Source: Chryseobacterium gallinarum (GTDB lineage: Bacteria > Bacteroidota > Bacteroidia > Flavobacteriales > Weeksellaceae). Taken from it: DNA of 64,000 nt. Below the pieces are notes generated by a model. It was not told the origin of the DNA. It did no database searches and saw only the letters and a list, made by a program, of their open reading frames with translations. The stretch lies in contig NZ_CP009928.1 of the NCBI RefSeq assembly GCF_001021975.1, forward strand, positions 1,054,001 through 1,118,000, given 5' to 3'. How positions within the stretch are numbered: position 1 is the first letter of the stretch; each line of letters opens with the position of its first letter. This document shows, one piece after another, positions 54,313 to 62,044 of this stretch. A program made the position numbers and the translations under genes.

Positions 54313-54804
54313 TTAATCTATTCCAACAACTTTGCTTCTTCTTTCCATAATCACATTATCTTTCCATACTCCTCCGAGTTTACCTATCTTTTCTCGATAA
54401 CCTATGATTCTGAATCCAACTATTTTATGTAACGCTATGGTTGCTTCATTTTCCGCAAACATTCCAGATTGCAAAGTCCAAATGCCATTAGCTTCACTTT
54501 CTCTAATAACATTTTCCATTAAAATTTTACCCACTCCCTTTCCTCTATGGTTTTCAGCAATATAAATACTTACTTCTGCTACACCTTCATATACACAACG
54601 GCTACTAACTTTTGATAAAGCAACCCATCCTAATACATCATTATTATCAACAGCTATAAATCTGCTGTGCAATAGTTTACTGTCATTCCAAGTTTCCCAT
54701 GTTGGCACTGAGGTCTCAAATGTTGCAATACCTGTTTCAATGCCTTGTTTGTATATATTGGCAATATCTTGATAGTGATGTTTCTTGATTGAAATTATTT
54801 CCAT
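54313..54804 (-). CDS. arsN1: ArsN-like GNAT (phosphinothricin/arsinothricin acetyltransferase family)
   Basis: A 163-aa GNAT of the Pat/ArsN1 family. Signatures are [18 protein letters not shown] near residue 15, [19 protein letters not shown] (acetyl-CoA motif) and [19 protein letters not shown]. ArsN1 inactivates the arsenic antibiotic arsinothricin by N-acetylation. Its position between arsC and acr3 makes this more likely than phosphinothricin detoxification, though the two families are hard to separate by eye. It lies 8 bp before acr3 and 1 bp after arsC. Confidence 0.75.
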   Translation of the reverse strand: MEIISIKKHHYQDIANIYKQGIETGIATFETSVPTWETWNDSKLLHSRFIAVDNNDVLGWVALSKVSSRCVYEGVAEVSIYIAENHRGKGVGKILMENVIRESEANGIWTLQSGMFAENEATIALHKIVGFRIIGYREKIGKLGGVWKDNVIMERRSKVVGID

Positions 54805-54805
54805 T

Positions 54806-55417
54806 TTATTTTTTTATTTGTGAAAAGACATAGAACATTTCAGCACCAATCTGCAAACTTCTTTCATTGTAAACCTTTGTTTGTTCAGATGTATTATCAG
54901 ACATTTTAGGGTCTTCAAAAGTTATTGGAATTCGTTTATCTGCGCCCGCAATAAAAGGACATCCGCCGTCCGCCTGAGAGCAGGTCATAATTGCAACAAA
55001 CCCGTAAGTAGGATTAAATGAACTATCATATCTTTTAGAAAAACCAATAATAGGGTGTCTATCTTCATCATACTTAATTGCATATACAGGATTATCTGTA
55101 CCAGAAATTTTACTGATAAAAAGTCCCTGTTCTTGCAAAGTCTCTGCAACTTTGGGAAACATTGCAGTTTCTTCTGTCCCTCCTGAATAACAAGTTACAT
55201 TCGGAATATCATAATAAGCGCTCGCAACCTGCGCCCAAACTTGCGATAAATGGCTCCTTCTTGAATTATGAGTACAAATAAAGTTAATGGTTATTTCTTT
55301 TTGTTCTTCCAATCTTTTCTGGATAAAATCAACCAAGGGTGCTAAAGTAGCTTTTCTGTCTTCGTTGATTTCTTGGTTTTTCAGTAACTCTATTGTTTTT
55401 AATAGTTTTGAATACAT
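54806..55417 (-). CDS. arsC: Arsenate reductase, low-MW-phosphatase type, with N-terminal extension
   Basis: A 203-aa protein. Residues 45-200 are a low-molecular-weight tyrosine-phosphatase fold with catalytic loop C48-THNSR-R54-S55 (C-X5-R-S) and further Cys in MTCSQADGGC near residue 147 for thiol relay. The first 40 residues are an extra helical extension seen in Bacteroidota arsenate reductases. It reduces arsenate to arsenite for export by Acr3. Start at 55417 (MYSKLLKTIE) leaves a 14-bp gap to the DUF6428 stop; a longer frame to 55462 overlaps that gene. Confidence 0.88.
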   Translation of the reverse strand: MYSKLLKTIELLKNQEINEDRKATLAPLVDFIQKRLEEQKEITINFICTHNSRRSHLSQVWAQVASAYYDIPNVTCYSGGTEETAMFPKVAETLQEQGLFISKISGTDNPVYAIKYDEDRHPIIGFSKRYDSSFNPTYGFVAIMTCSQADGGCPFIAGADKRIPITFEDPKMSDNTSEQTKVYNERSLQIGAEMFYVFSQIKK

Positions 55418-55431
55418 AATTTTATTTGAAT

Positions 55432-55905
55432 TTAGCAACACCCTGAATTTGGAGTGCAACAAGAAGTTTGATTATTAGAAAGTTCAGATAAGTTTACTTT
55501 TTGTTTTTCCGTTGGAATTCCGCAAGCATCCTGAGCTAAGCACGCTGTTGTTTTATTTTTAAGAACAAAGTTTTTCCCGTTAAATTCTAAATCAAATTTG
55601 CCTATGGTGGCATTTTGATATTCAACTTCAATTTCGTCATCCTCAATACCAAGTTTTTCTTCTGATAACTTAATAATGTTTAAAAGTTTTGCAGGCTTTA
55701 AACGATGTTCAAAATCATCAGCATTCCATAATTGAAAGTTTACTACTTTTTCATTTCTAATAGTTCCGCCACAATCGATAAAATGTTTTGTTATAGTTCC
55801 TACTTCTGTTACATGGAAGTGTTCAGGAACAAAAGTTCCATTTTCTAATTGAAATTCAACATTATCCAATGTTGGTAAGATTTCTTTAATTTCAGATAGT
55901 TTCAT
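55432..55905 (-). CDS. DUF6428 family protein of arsenic operons
   Basis: A 157-aa cytoplasmic protein. The N-terminal MKLSEIKEILPTLDNVEF and VPEHFHVTEVGTITKHFIDCGG are DUF6428 signatures. It ends in a Cys-rich tail (QTSCCTPNSGCC), which could bind As(III) or a metal. The family is often found between arsR and arsC in Bacteroidota; its activity is unknown. A copy of the operon operator lies directly upstream (55928-55942). Confidence 0.82.
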   Translation of the reverse strand: MKLSEIKEILPTLDNVEFQLENGTFVPEHFHVTEVGTITKHFIDCGGTIRNEKVVNFQLWNADDFEHRLKPAKLLNIIKLSEEKLGIEDDEIEVEYQNATIGKFDLEFNGKNFVLKNKTTACLAQDACGIPTEKQKVNLSELSNNQTSCCTPNSGCC

Positions 55906-55927
55906 AAATTTTTTATTTATTGGTTAA

Positions 55928-55942
55928 ATGCAATATTACGAT
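55928..55942 (-). promoter_or_regulatory. Second ArsR-type operator (before DUF6428)
   Basis: The core GCAATATTACGAT (55930-55942) is identical to that of the operator upstream of arsR. On the minus strand it includes TAATATTG, one base from TAnnTTTG. This internal site may give the downstream ars genes their own arsenic-controlled promoter. Confidence 0.55.
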
Positions 55943-55962
55943 AGATATACTTAAAAAATGCT

Positions 55963-56289
55963 TTAACAGCATTTCTGATTTGTAGTCGTCAGGATTATAT
56001 TTGAAAAATAGTCTTTTAGCACTCCAAAAGTATTTTCATCAATACAGTAGCAAATCGCTGTTCCTTCAATGTTCCCTTTAATAAGCCCCGCATTCTTCAA
56101 TTCTTTTAAATGTTGAGAAACTGTTGCTTGTGCTAACGGTAATTCATTAACAATATCACCACAGATACAAGTATTTACTTTCAACAGATACTCAATAATT
56201 GCAATTCTTGCGGGATGTCCCAATGCTTTCGCTATTATAGCAATTTTATTTTGTTCATCTGTAAAATTGTCAGTTTTGGTTGCTCCCAT
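55963..56289 (-). CDS. arsR: ArsR-family metalloregulator
   Basis: A 108-aa winged-helix repressor. The DNA-binding helices read QATVSQHLKELKNAGLIKGNIEG. The As(III)-binding site is CICGD at residues about 41-45 of helix alpha3 with a further Cys at 38-45, and the C-terminus ends KCC, offering additional thiols. It should repress the operon and release DNA on arsenite binding. It is the first gene, with a palindromic operator in its promoter (56309-56324). Confidence 0.9.
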   Translation of the reverse strand: MGATKTDNFTDEQNKIAIIAKALGHPARIAIIEYLLKVNTCICGDIVNELPLAQATVSQHLKELKNAGLIKGNIEGTAICYCIDENTFGVLKDYFSNIILTTTNQKCC

Positions 56290-56308
56290 AATTTTAAAAA
56301 ATTATTAT

Positions 56309-56324
56309 ATCGCAATATTACGAT
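56309..56324 (-). promoter_or_regulatory. ArsR operator/promoter of the ars operon
   Basis: ATCGCAATATTACGAT is a near-perfect 16-bp palindrome. On the minus strand TTTTG, 18 nt, TAATATTG forms a promoter whose -7 element lies inside the palindrome, so bound ArsR would block RNA polymerase. The core recurs at 55930-55942. Confidence 0.65.
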
Positions 56325-56434
56325 TAATTATTTAAATACAAAACTTTTTAATCAACAACTGCAAAATTTATATATTTGCAGTTCAAATTTTATCGAAAAA
56401 ACAGAAGCATAGCTTTTATTTTGTTAAAGGAAAT

Positions 56435-56615
56435 CTGACAGTTTCAAAAAACAACACAGAATAAATAGTTTATGACTCGTGCTATATGGGCACGGGTTAT
56501 TCCTATTTGTGTTGTTTGGCTTTGTCAGAGCCTCCTTTAGCAAGTATGGTTTAATCCCGTGCTTTCTGCATTAATAACCATTCACTTTGCGGGATTAGTG
56601 AGCTGACAAATCACT
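56435..56615 (+). ncRNA. Structured leader (candidate cis-regulatory RNA) before 56616 gene
   Basis: Nested complementary arms build a long hairpin: CTGACA (56435-56440)/TGTCAG (56523-56528), AAACAACACA (56449-56458)/TGTGTTGTTT (56508-56517), GAATAA (56459-56464)/TTATTC (56497-56502), ACTCGTGC (56475-56482)/GCACGGGT (56490-56497). A second, competing fold pairs TTTGTCAG (56521-56528) with CTGACAAA (56603-56610) around TAATCCCG (56552-56559)/CGGGATTA (56590-56597). TGTCAG is shared, so the folds exclude each other. It ends just before the ATG at 56616. No known riboswitch class is recognised; it could alternatively be a DNA structure used in transfer. Confidence 0.5.
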
Positions 56616-56990
56616 ATGAAAAAAGTCTTTATTTCTCTCCTACTGCTTGTTTGTACAACAGTATTCTCACAGGAAAAATTTGATTGCAACAATCTTTCTA
56701 AAACAGATTATTTGAACAAGTATCGGGAACTCCGAAGCTACGGACTTGACAAAATCACACTTAAAGATGGTAGAGAGGTATTGCCATTGATTATATCACA
56801 GGTTTATGACGAAAACAGCCTGAGACAAGTTTGTATCAATGCAGCTTATGCCGACCATAAATACGGTACAGAAAGCCATTATGAGATGTATCGTAAAAAT
56901 ATCTATAACATATCCCGAGAAACTTTTATGAAAAACTCGGATTACTTCGAGATATTTTTAGAAATGATTGCAAACCTAAAAAACCAATAG
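56616..56990 (+). CDS. Small exported hypothetical protein
   Basis: A 124-aa protein with signal peptide (KKVFISLLLLVCTTVFSQ) followed by a helical, charged domain without known motif; it includes two Cys (FDCNNLS and VCINAA). Unknown function. It begins right after the structured leader, and is followed 4 bp later by a membrane protein and then a lipoprotein, so the three form an operon. AT-rich and limited to the island. Confidence 0.65.
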   Translation: MKKVFISLLLLVCTTVFSQEKFDCNNLSKTDYLNKYRELRSYGLDKITLKDGREVLPLIISQVYDENSLRQVCINAAYADHKYGTESHYEMYRKNIYNISRETFMKNSDYFEIFLEMIANLKNQ

Positions 56991-56994
56991 CCTG

Positions 56995-58047
56995 ATGGAA
57001 AAGAAAACAATTCAGGTTGACAGCAACATTCCTAAATCCTTGCTGATAGGTTTTGTATTGGCGTTTTTGACCGTTTTTGCAGTCCAACATTTCAGTACAT
57101 TTTCATATATCCCGAATCTTAGCAATCCCACAATGGATTACGGACATAAGGTTGTTTTGAGTGGTAGGTATGACACCCGCACAACACCCGTAGGTGCATT
57201 ATACCAAACAACACCTTTCGGAACAAAGATAGATTTACCTACAAACGGCATGATGTGTAGTGAGCTACTGTATGATTCCGAGTTCAAGAGTTATTCTAAT
57301 AAAGGCTTGTTATACGTAAAATCTGTATTTAATGATTACAAATATCTCCTGCTATTTTGGTTAGCATACACACTTATCGTCCTGTTTTTCAAAAGATACC
57401 GTCTAAAGGTTTTGATTTTGACACTACCAATCACTTTAATGAATTGTGAGAACAAGATTGTACAGGAAAAAGCTTCAACAACAGCAATACAAGCCGATAC
57501 AACCGCACAAAATATTCAGCAAACAATAAGCCTACCTGACACCGAAACAATGCAAAAAAGGTACTCTTTTGTAGTTTTTGAAGGTAATGCTTTCTTATCT
57601 TATGAAGGGCAAAAGAAAGTGATTACAGGAATATTTGAAACCGATGCATTTATGGGCAAAGATGAAGAATACAAAATCATGGACGAAGCCCAGCAAAAAG
57701 CCTTGATTAATCTTGAGCTAAAGCACGTTGACAAAAGATACATCCTAACTTTTGATAGTTATGCAGAAGCCAGTGAAAGAAGAGAGCTTTTACTGGGTAT
57801 CAATCAAAACAACCGTAATGAAGAACAACAGCCATTTGACAATAATCAAGAATATATTGTAATTCAGCCAAAGGCATATTTCCATCAAAAACCTAATCAA
57901 AACAGCAGAAAAGACACCTATTTACTATATGGTGCAAAAATACTTGCCTTAAATGAAACCCGATATTTTGTATATACCATTTTTACAAATACGGACGGTA
58001 TAACAAGCAAAGGTTGGATTCTTAAAACAGATATTGAAACATATTAA
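56995..58047 (+). CDS. Hypothetical membrane protein with C-terminal SH3-like region
   Basis: A 350-aa protein. Hydrophobic segments at about residues 12-32, 112-130 and 136-150 suggest three membrane helices with an exported loop (residues 33-110) holding one Cys; the third segment ends NCENKIV, resembling a lipobox. The 200-residue C-terminal part is outside the membrane and ends with EYIVIQPKAYFHQKPNQNSRK followed by a beta-rich block similar to SH3-like domains. No recognised family. Second gene of the three-gene unit. Confidence 0.6.
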   Translation: MEKKTIQVDSNIPKSLLIGFVLAFLTVFAVQHFSTFSYIPNLSNPTMDYGHKVVLSGRYDTRTTPVGALYQTTPFGTKIDLPTNGMMCSELLYDSEFKSYSNKGLLYVKSVFNDYKYLLLFWLAYTLIVLFFKRYRLKVLILTLPITLMNCENKIVQEKASTTAIQADTTAQNIQQTISLPDTETMQKRYSFVVFEGNAFLSYEGQKKVITGIFETDAFMGKDEEYKIMDEAQQKALINLELKHVDKRYILTFDSYAEASERRELLLGINQNNRNEEQQPFDNNQEYIVIQPKAYFHQKPNQNSRKDTYLLYGAKILALNETRYFVYTIFTNTDGITSKGWILKTDIETY

Positions 58048-58058
58048 ACTTTTATACT

Positions 58059-58502
58059 ATGAAAAAACAATTATTCCTAGCATTGTCGCTAACCGTATTA
58101 TCATTAGTAACTATAAACTGTTCTAACAGCAGCGATGATGACACTACAACCAATCAGCCAACCAATCCACCTGCAACAACACAATATTTTCATCCACCTG
58201 CATGGATTCAAGGGATTTGGGGCGGAACCAATGGAACAACCACAAGTAAGCTGTTCAGATTTACAGCAGGTGATTTCATTATGATTACAGGAACTTCAGA
58301 ACTTAGTATGACAGGGACAATCAAAGCTACACCAAATGGAGGTAGTGTTGACGAAACCATAAATCAAACTCAGTACAATTTTACTGTAAAATACAACATC
58401 ACCCCGACAACACAAAGTTTTGAGTTCAAAAAAGTATCAGCAACTCAGATTCAGTGGAAAGATAATAGTAACAATACTTGGTTTGACTTGGTAAAAATGT
58501 AG
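58059..58502 (+). CDS. Lipoprotein of unknown function
   Basis: A 147-aa lipoprotein with lipobox SLVTINCSNSSDDD (Cys near residue 21) and an acidic/Asp-rich start that in Bacteroidota often directs lipoproteins to the cell surface. A Thr/Pro linker (TTTNQPTNPPATT) precedes a small beta-rich domain with conserved-looking WIQGIWGGTNG, resembling lipocalin-like or META-like small domains. Third gene of the unit starting at 56616; followed by the hairpin repeat copy 2. Confidence 0.65.
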   Translation: MKKQLFLALSLTVLSLVTINCSNSSDDDTTTNQPTNPPATTQYFHPPAWIQGIWGGTNGTTTSKLFRFTAGDFIMITGTSELSMTGTIKATPNGGSVDETINQTQYNFTVKYNITPTTQSFEFKKVSATQIQWKDNSNNTWFDLVKM

Positions 58503-58512
58503 TAAAAATCAG

Positions 58513-58538
58513 AGCCTTGTGTCTTTGTATACAAGGCT
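58513..58538 (+). repeat. Island hairpin repeat, copy 2 (probable terminator)
   Basis: AGCCTTGT (58513-58520) and ACAAGGCT (58531-58538) flank loop GTCTTTGTAT; an AT-rich tail follows. Nearly identical to the minus-strand copy at 52459-52484. Confidence 0.55.
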
Positions 58539-58796
58539 ATTTATCTCTGTAAATACTCTAATCCCTCTCAAATTATTCAAACACTCTAATCAGGAAAATT
58601 TGAAGAAAAAAATGCATCAAGTTTTGTCGCCCGCAGATATATTTGAAGAAATTTCAAATAGATAATAAACAGGTTGCTATAAAATTATTAATAATATATT
58701 TGAATTTAGGATAGGAGGACAATTGGGATGATTTTCAGAATAAATTCACTTGATTAACTTTTTTAATACTGCTAAAGATGCAAATCCTACCTCCAG

Positions 58797-58964
58797 TTGG
58801 CAAAAGAAATTTCAAGAAGTACTGTGACAATTGGTAACAACAAACTTTTACAAACTGCAAATGCCGTTATAGAAAATGAAATTGCAAAAATTTATGAGTT
58901 TGATTATGGAGCACAATGGAGTGATGATACTGCAAAAAGTTTTTTAAATCGGCACAATGGATAA
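58797..58964 (+). pseudogene. Short coding remnant or small ORF (about 55 codons)
   Basis: The 58503-59086 gap holds one stretch with protein-like composition: from TTG at 58797 the frame gives AKEISRSTVTIGNNKLL and continues to KIYEFDYGAQWSDDTAKSF, ending at TAA 58964. It has no ATG, and a coding-like segment in another frame (FFNTAKDANPTSSW, from about 58760) precedes it, which suggests a decayed gene. Could be chance. Rest of the gap has nothing recognisable. Confidence 0.25.
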
Positions 58965-59086
58965 AAGATATTTGTAATGAATAGAATTATATAGCAAGGG
59001 TTAATTATACTACTTAAAAAGAAATGATGAAAATACCTTTATCATCAGTTAAAAAAATGTTCATACTTTTACACAAAAATATCTAA

Positions 59087-59935
59087 ATGTTATATCATAT
59101 AAATCAACTACGTGACTTTTCATCTCTTTTCACAAGGAAAGAAGTTAAAAGATGGCTTAAAGAAGATTTTAAATCAATAGATATAAAGCTAGAAAGATAT
59201 AATTTATTAGAAAAAAACAAAGGTAATAGTTATTTAAAATTTCTTAAAGAAACTTATAAAATTTTGGAAGAAAACTATCCCAATGAATATATTTTAAAAA
59301 ATGAATTTTTGAATAAATGGCTTAGAAGCGAACTTGGAAATAAAGATTCATTAATTATAAATGAATTTAGGACTGGCAAAGCCATTGCTGATTTAGCAAT
59401 GTTTAATGGGGTATCTAAGGCTTTTGAAATTAAGACTATATTGGACAAAGAATATAGATTATCAAATCAACTTTCAGAGTATAAGAAAATTTTTAATGAA
59501 TTGTATATTATAATACCAAAAATTCAAATTACTAAATATGTTAATTATGATGATTCTATTGGAATAATTTCTTACGATTCAGAAGTTAAAGAATTTGAAT
59601 TAATAAGAAAGGCTGTTAAAAATGATGAAATAAATTCAAATACTTTGATTGAAATTTTACATACAAAAGAATATTTAGAAATTGTATATAATTACTATGG
59701 TTTTCTACCTGAAATGACTGTTTTTACCCAATATGATAAATGTAAAAACTTATTATCAAAAATACCTAATTCTGATTTAAATACTTTATTCTTAAAAGTT
59801 ATCAAAAAAAGAAAAGTTAACAACCTGTTTTTTAACAAGATAAATAATGAATTTAATCAAATTTGCCTATCTTTAAATTTAAAAGATTCTGAAAGGAATG
59901 AATTGATAAAAAAACTAAAAACAAATATTAATTAA
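59087..59935 (+). CDS. sce7726-family protein (PD-(D/E)XK nuclease-like)
   Basis: A 282-aa protein of the sce7726 family. Residues 88-145 carry a nuclease-like core: INEFRTGKAIADLAM (Asp102), AFEIKT (Glu114-x-Lys116) and downstream Gln128-x-x-x-Tyr132 (NQLSEYKK), the QxxxY arrangement of RecB-like nucleases. The N-terminal 80 residues and C-terminal half are helical and lysine-rich. No function is established; a DNA-cutting role is inferred from the motif. First gene of a tight operon with an sce7725-type gene (2-bp gap) and a RES-domain gene. The AT content is higher than in the surrounding chromosome. Confidence 0.78.
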   Translation: MLYHINQLRDFSSLFTRKEVKRWLKEDFKSIDIKLERYNLLEKNKGNSYLKFLKETYKILEENYPNEYILKNEFLNKWLRSELGNKDSLIINEFRTGKAIADLAMFNGVSKAFEIKTILDKEYRLSNQLSEYKKIFNELYIIIPKIQITKYVNYDDSIGIISYDSEVKEFELIRKAVKNDEINSNTLIEILHTKEYLEIVYNYYGFLPEMTVFTQYDKCKNLLSKIPNSDLNTLFLKVIKKRKVNNLFFNKINNEFNQICLSLNLKDSERNELIKKLKTNIN

Positions 59936-59937
59936 CC

Positions 59938-60900
59938 ATGTATTTCCCGTATTTAAGAGCTCGCCAATTTGAACTAATCTCACTTAGAGAATTAGTAAAT
60001 GAAGATTTACTTCATAATAAAGTAACTCCTATTTTAGAACCTGTTAAAGAAAAAAGTTTTAATAATTTAAATTTGGCACATAAAGTCTTCCAAGAAAAAC
60101 AATTTAAAGCATACCTTATAGTTAACCCATTTCAGGGAGAAGCATCTGGAGATACAGATATTTTTCTAAGTTATTTATCAGAATTACATAATTCTCACTT
60201 TATCCCTGCTTTCCATTACTCTGATAATGGGAATTATATATTAGAAAAGGTCGAAGAATATAGTATTAAAGAATGTATGATAATTTGCTTAGATAATTTT
60301 TCTGACGAGGAATCATTTAAAACTATATGTGAGCATCCTTCAGTCACACATATAACCTTACAAGACCCTAATAAATATCGAGCAATTGATAGACATATAA
60401 AAAAACTACAAAAATTTTATATTAGGTTAGATGATGTTTTTGAAAAACAACCTAGAAATTCTGAATTTTTAAATATACCTGCGCATAAATTTACTGAAGA
60501 ACATTTATATTACAGCGAGGAAAATTACCAAGGTTTTTCTGATTTCACGGTATTACCTAGTGAATATATTGATGGAGGAAGTACTCCGAGAGCCGTGGTT
60601 ATACATTTTACATATCTAAATCAAGCTGAAGGAAACCAAATTTGGATTAGACATTTTACCTCAGAAACAAATGATAGCATAGCAAATGTACAGGGTAAGT
60701 TTTACGAAGCTGCTAATAAAATGATTATTTATTGTGATGATAATCAGATAACCAATTCTGCAATTGAAGAATTAAGAGGATATTTAACTTTTGAAAATGA
60801 AAATGGGAGTATTGGTAGATACCCAGGGCTCGGAACAGTAAAAAAAATATCTATAAAAAATCATTTAATTGTTATTAGCAACTTTCTAAATTCATTGTAA
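59938..60900 (+). CDS. sce7725-family protein (beta-protein-like)
   Basis: A 320-aa protein of the sce7725 family, which always seems to accompany sce7726. The opening MYFPYLRARQFELISLRELV with later KVTPILEPV resembles the start of phage 'beta family' proteins (PF14350). The middle (IPAFHYSDNG, MIICLDNFSDEES) and the end GRYPGLGTVKKISIKNHLIV are typical of the family. Biochemical activity is unknown. It lies between the nuclease-like gene and the RES gene, with a 1-nt overlap (TAATG at 60898-60902) to the latter, so the three products are likely made together. Confidence 0.78.
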   Translation: MYFPYLRARQFELISLRELVNEDLLHNKVTPILEPVKEKSFNNLNLAHKVFQEKQFKAYLIVNPFQGEASGDTDIFLSYLSELHNSHFIPAFHYSDNGNYILEKVEEYSIKECMIICLDNFSDEESFKTICEHPSVTHITLQDPNKYRAIDRHIKKLQKFYIRLDDVFEKQPRNSEFLNIPAHKFTEEHLYYSEENYQGFSDFTVLPSEYIDGGSTPRAVVIHFTYLNQAEGNQIWIRHFTSETNDSIANVQGKFYEAANKMIIYCDDNQITNSAIEELRGYLTFENENGSIGRYPGLGTVKKISIKNHLIVISNFLNSL

Positions 60901-61919
60901 TGTTAGTTTGTAAAGATTGTTTTTCAGATAAAGAATTAAAGGGATTTATAATTTCATCTGGACATAATAATGAATGTGGGTATTGTAAGAAAAAAGATAT
61001 TGAAACCATTCATCTGGAAGAATTATTTGATTTTTTCAAGGAATTGTTCGATAACTTCCAAATAAAAGCTGATGGAGAGCGATTAATTTCAAAAATACAA
61101 GGAAATTGGAATCTGTTTAGTGATATTGCCATTGGAAATAGAGTAATGAATTATATCATTGGGAATATTGATACTCATATACAAAATTCAGAAGAATTAG
61201 TCGATTTTAATGTAGATATTCTTGACAATGTTAATTATTGGCATACCCTAAAAGAGCAACTAAAATGGGAAAGAAGATATTTAACCGATATTGATTATCT
61301 AACCGAAGAACTGGGTTGGGATAGTTTTTTTGAAAGTAAAATAATAATTAATAAAGATGATTTTTTTTACAGGGCAAGGATTCATCATGTTTCTGACGAA
61401 GATGCTTATACTAATGATAAAATGTATTGCCCTCCTAAAGAAGTTTCAACAGCAGGACGAGCAAATCCCAGAGGTATCCCATATCTTTATCTAAGTGAAA
61501 GTGAAGATACTGTTTTATATGAAACAAGAGCTTCATATTTAGACGAAGTGTCTACAGCCACTTTTACTCTAAAACCATCAATTGCTGAAGATATTTATAT
61601 TTCTGATTTTACAGAAGCTCCTACTATATTTCATCCTAATGAAGTTTCAAAAAAAATTAAATCAACACTATTAAAACAGCTAATTAGCAATGACCTATCA
61701 AAACCAATGAGAAGATATGATTCTGAGCTAGACTATATTCCCACTCAATTTATTTGTGAGTTTATAAAAGTTTTTACTGGAGTTCAAGGAATTAAATTTA
61801 GAAGTTCAGTTCATATCACAGGAAATAATTTGGTAATTTTCAATCAAGAATTAATGGAATGTATTTCAGTTAAAAAAGTAAAAATCTCTCATTTAAATAT
61901 ACGTTTTAGAGAAGTATAA
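60900..61919 (+). CDS. HEPN/RES-type protein, putative NAD-phosphorylase toxin
   Basis: A 339-aa protein. Residues 1-30 form a small zinc finger (Cys4, Cys7, Cys26, Cys29); residues 35-140 are helical and match the HEPN-associated RES N-terminal domain. The RES domain follows: FYRAR (156-160, Arg158), AGRANPRGIPYLYLSESEDTVLYETR (185-210, catalytic Tyr/Glu candidates Y195, E208) and DYIPTQFICEFIK (278-290). RES toxins deplete NAD+ by phosphorolysis. Standalone Xre antitoxin is absent; the sce7725/sce7726 pair takes that genomic place, suggesting control or sensing by them. Ends before a strong terminator. Confidence 0.75.
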   Translation: MLVCKDCFSDKELKGFIISSGHNNECGYCKKKDIETIHLEELFDFFKELFDNFQIKADGERLISKIQGNWNLFSDIAIGNRVMNYIIGNIDTHIQNSEELVDFNVDILDNVNYWHTLKEQLKWERRYLTDIDYLTEELGWDSFFESKIIINKDDFFYRARIHHVSDEDAYTNDKMYCPPKEVSTAGRANPRGIPYLYLSESEDTVLYETRASYLDEVSTATFTLKPSIAEDIYISDFTEAPTIFHPNEVSKKIKSTLLKQLISNDLSKPMRRYDSELDYIPTQFICEFIKVFTGVQGIKFRSSVHITGNNLVIFNQELMECISVKKVKISHLNIRFREV

Positions 61920-61932
61920 AATAGTTGGAGCA

Positions 61933-61980
61933 ATTGGTTTCAAAACTAATTCAGTTAGTAAAACCAATCATTTTCTTTTA
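61933..61980 (+). terminator. Terminator after the sce7726-sce7725-RES operon
   Basis: ATTGGTTT (61933-61940) pairs with AAACCAAT (61961-61968) and ACTAA (61945-61949) with TTAGT (61955-61959), followed by CATTTTCTTTTA. It closes the three-gene operon. Confidence 0.75.
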
Positions 61981-62044
61981 AAGTATTTTATGCCAATAGC
62001 TATTACATTATGATTACTAATAATTGCAATACAAAACCTATTAT

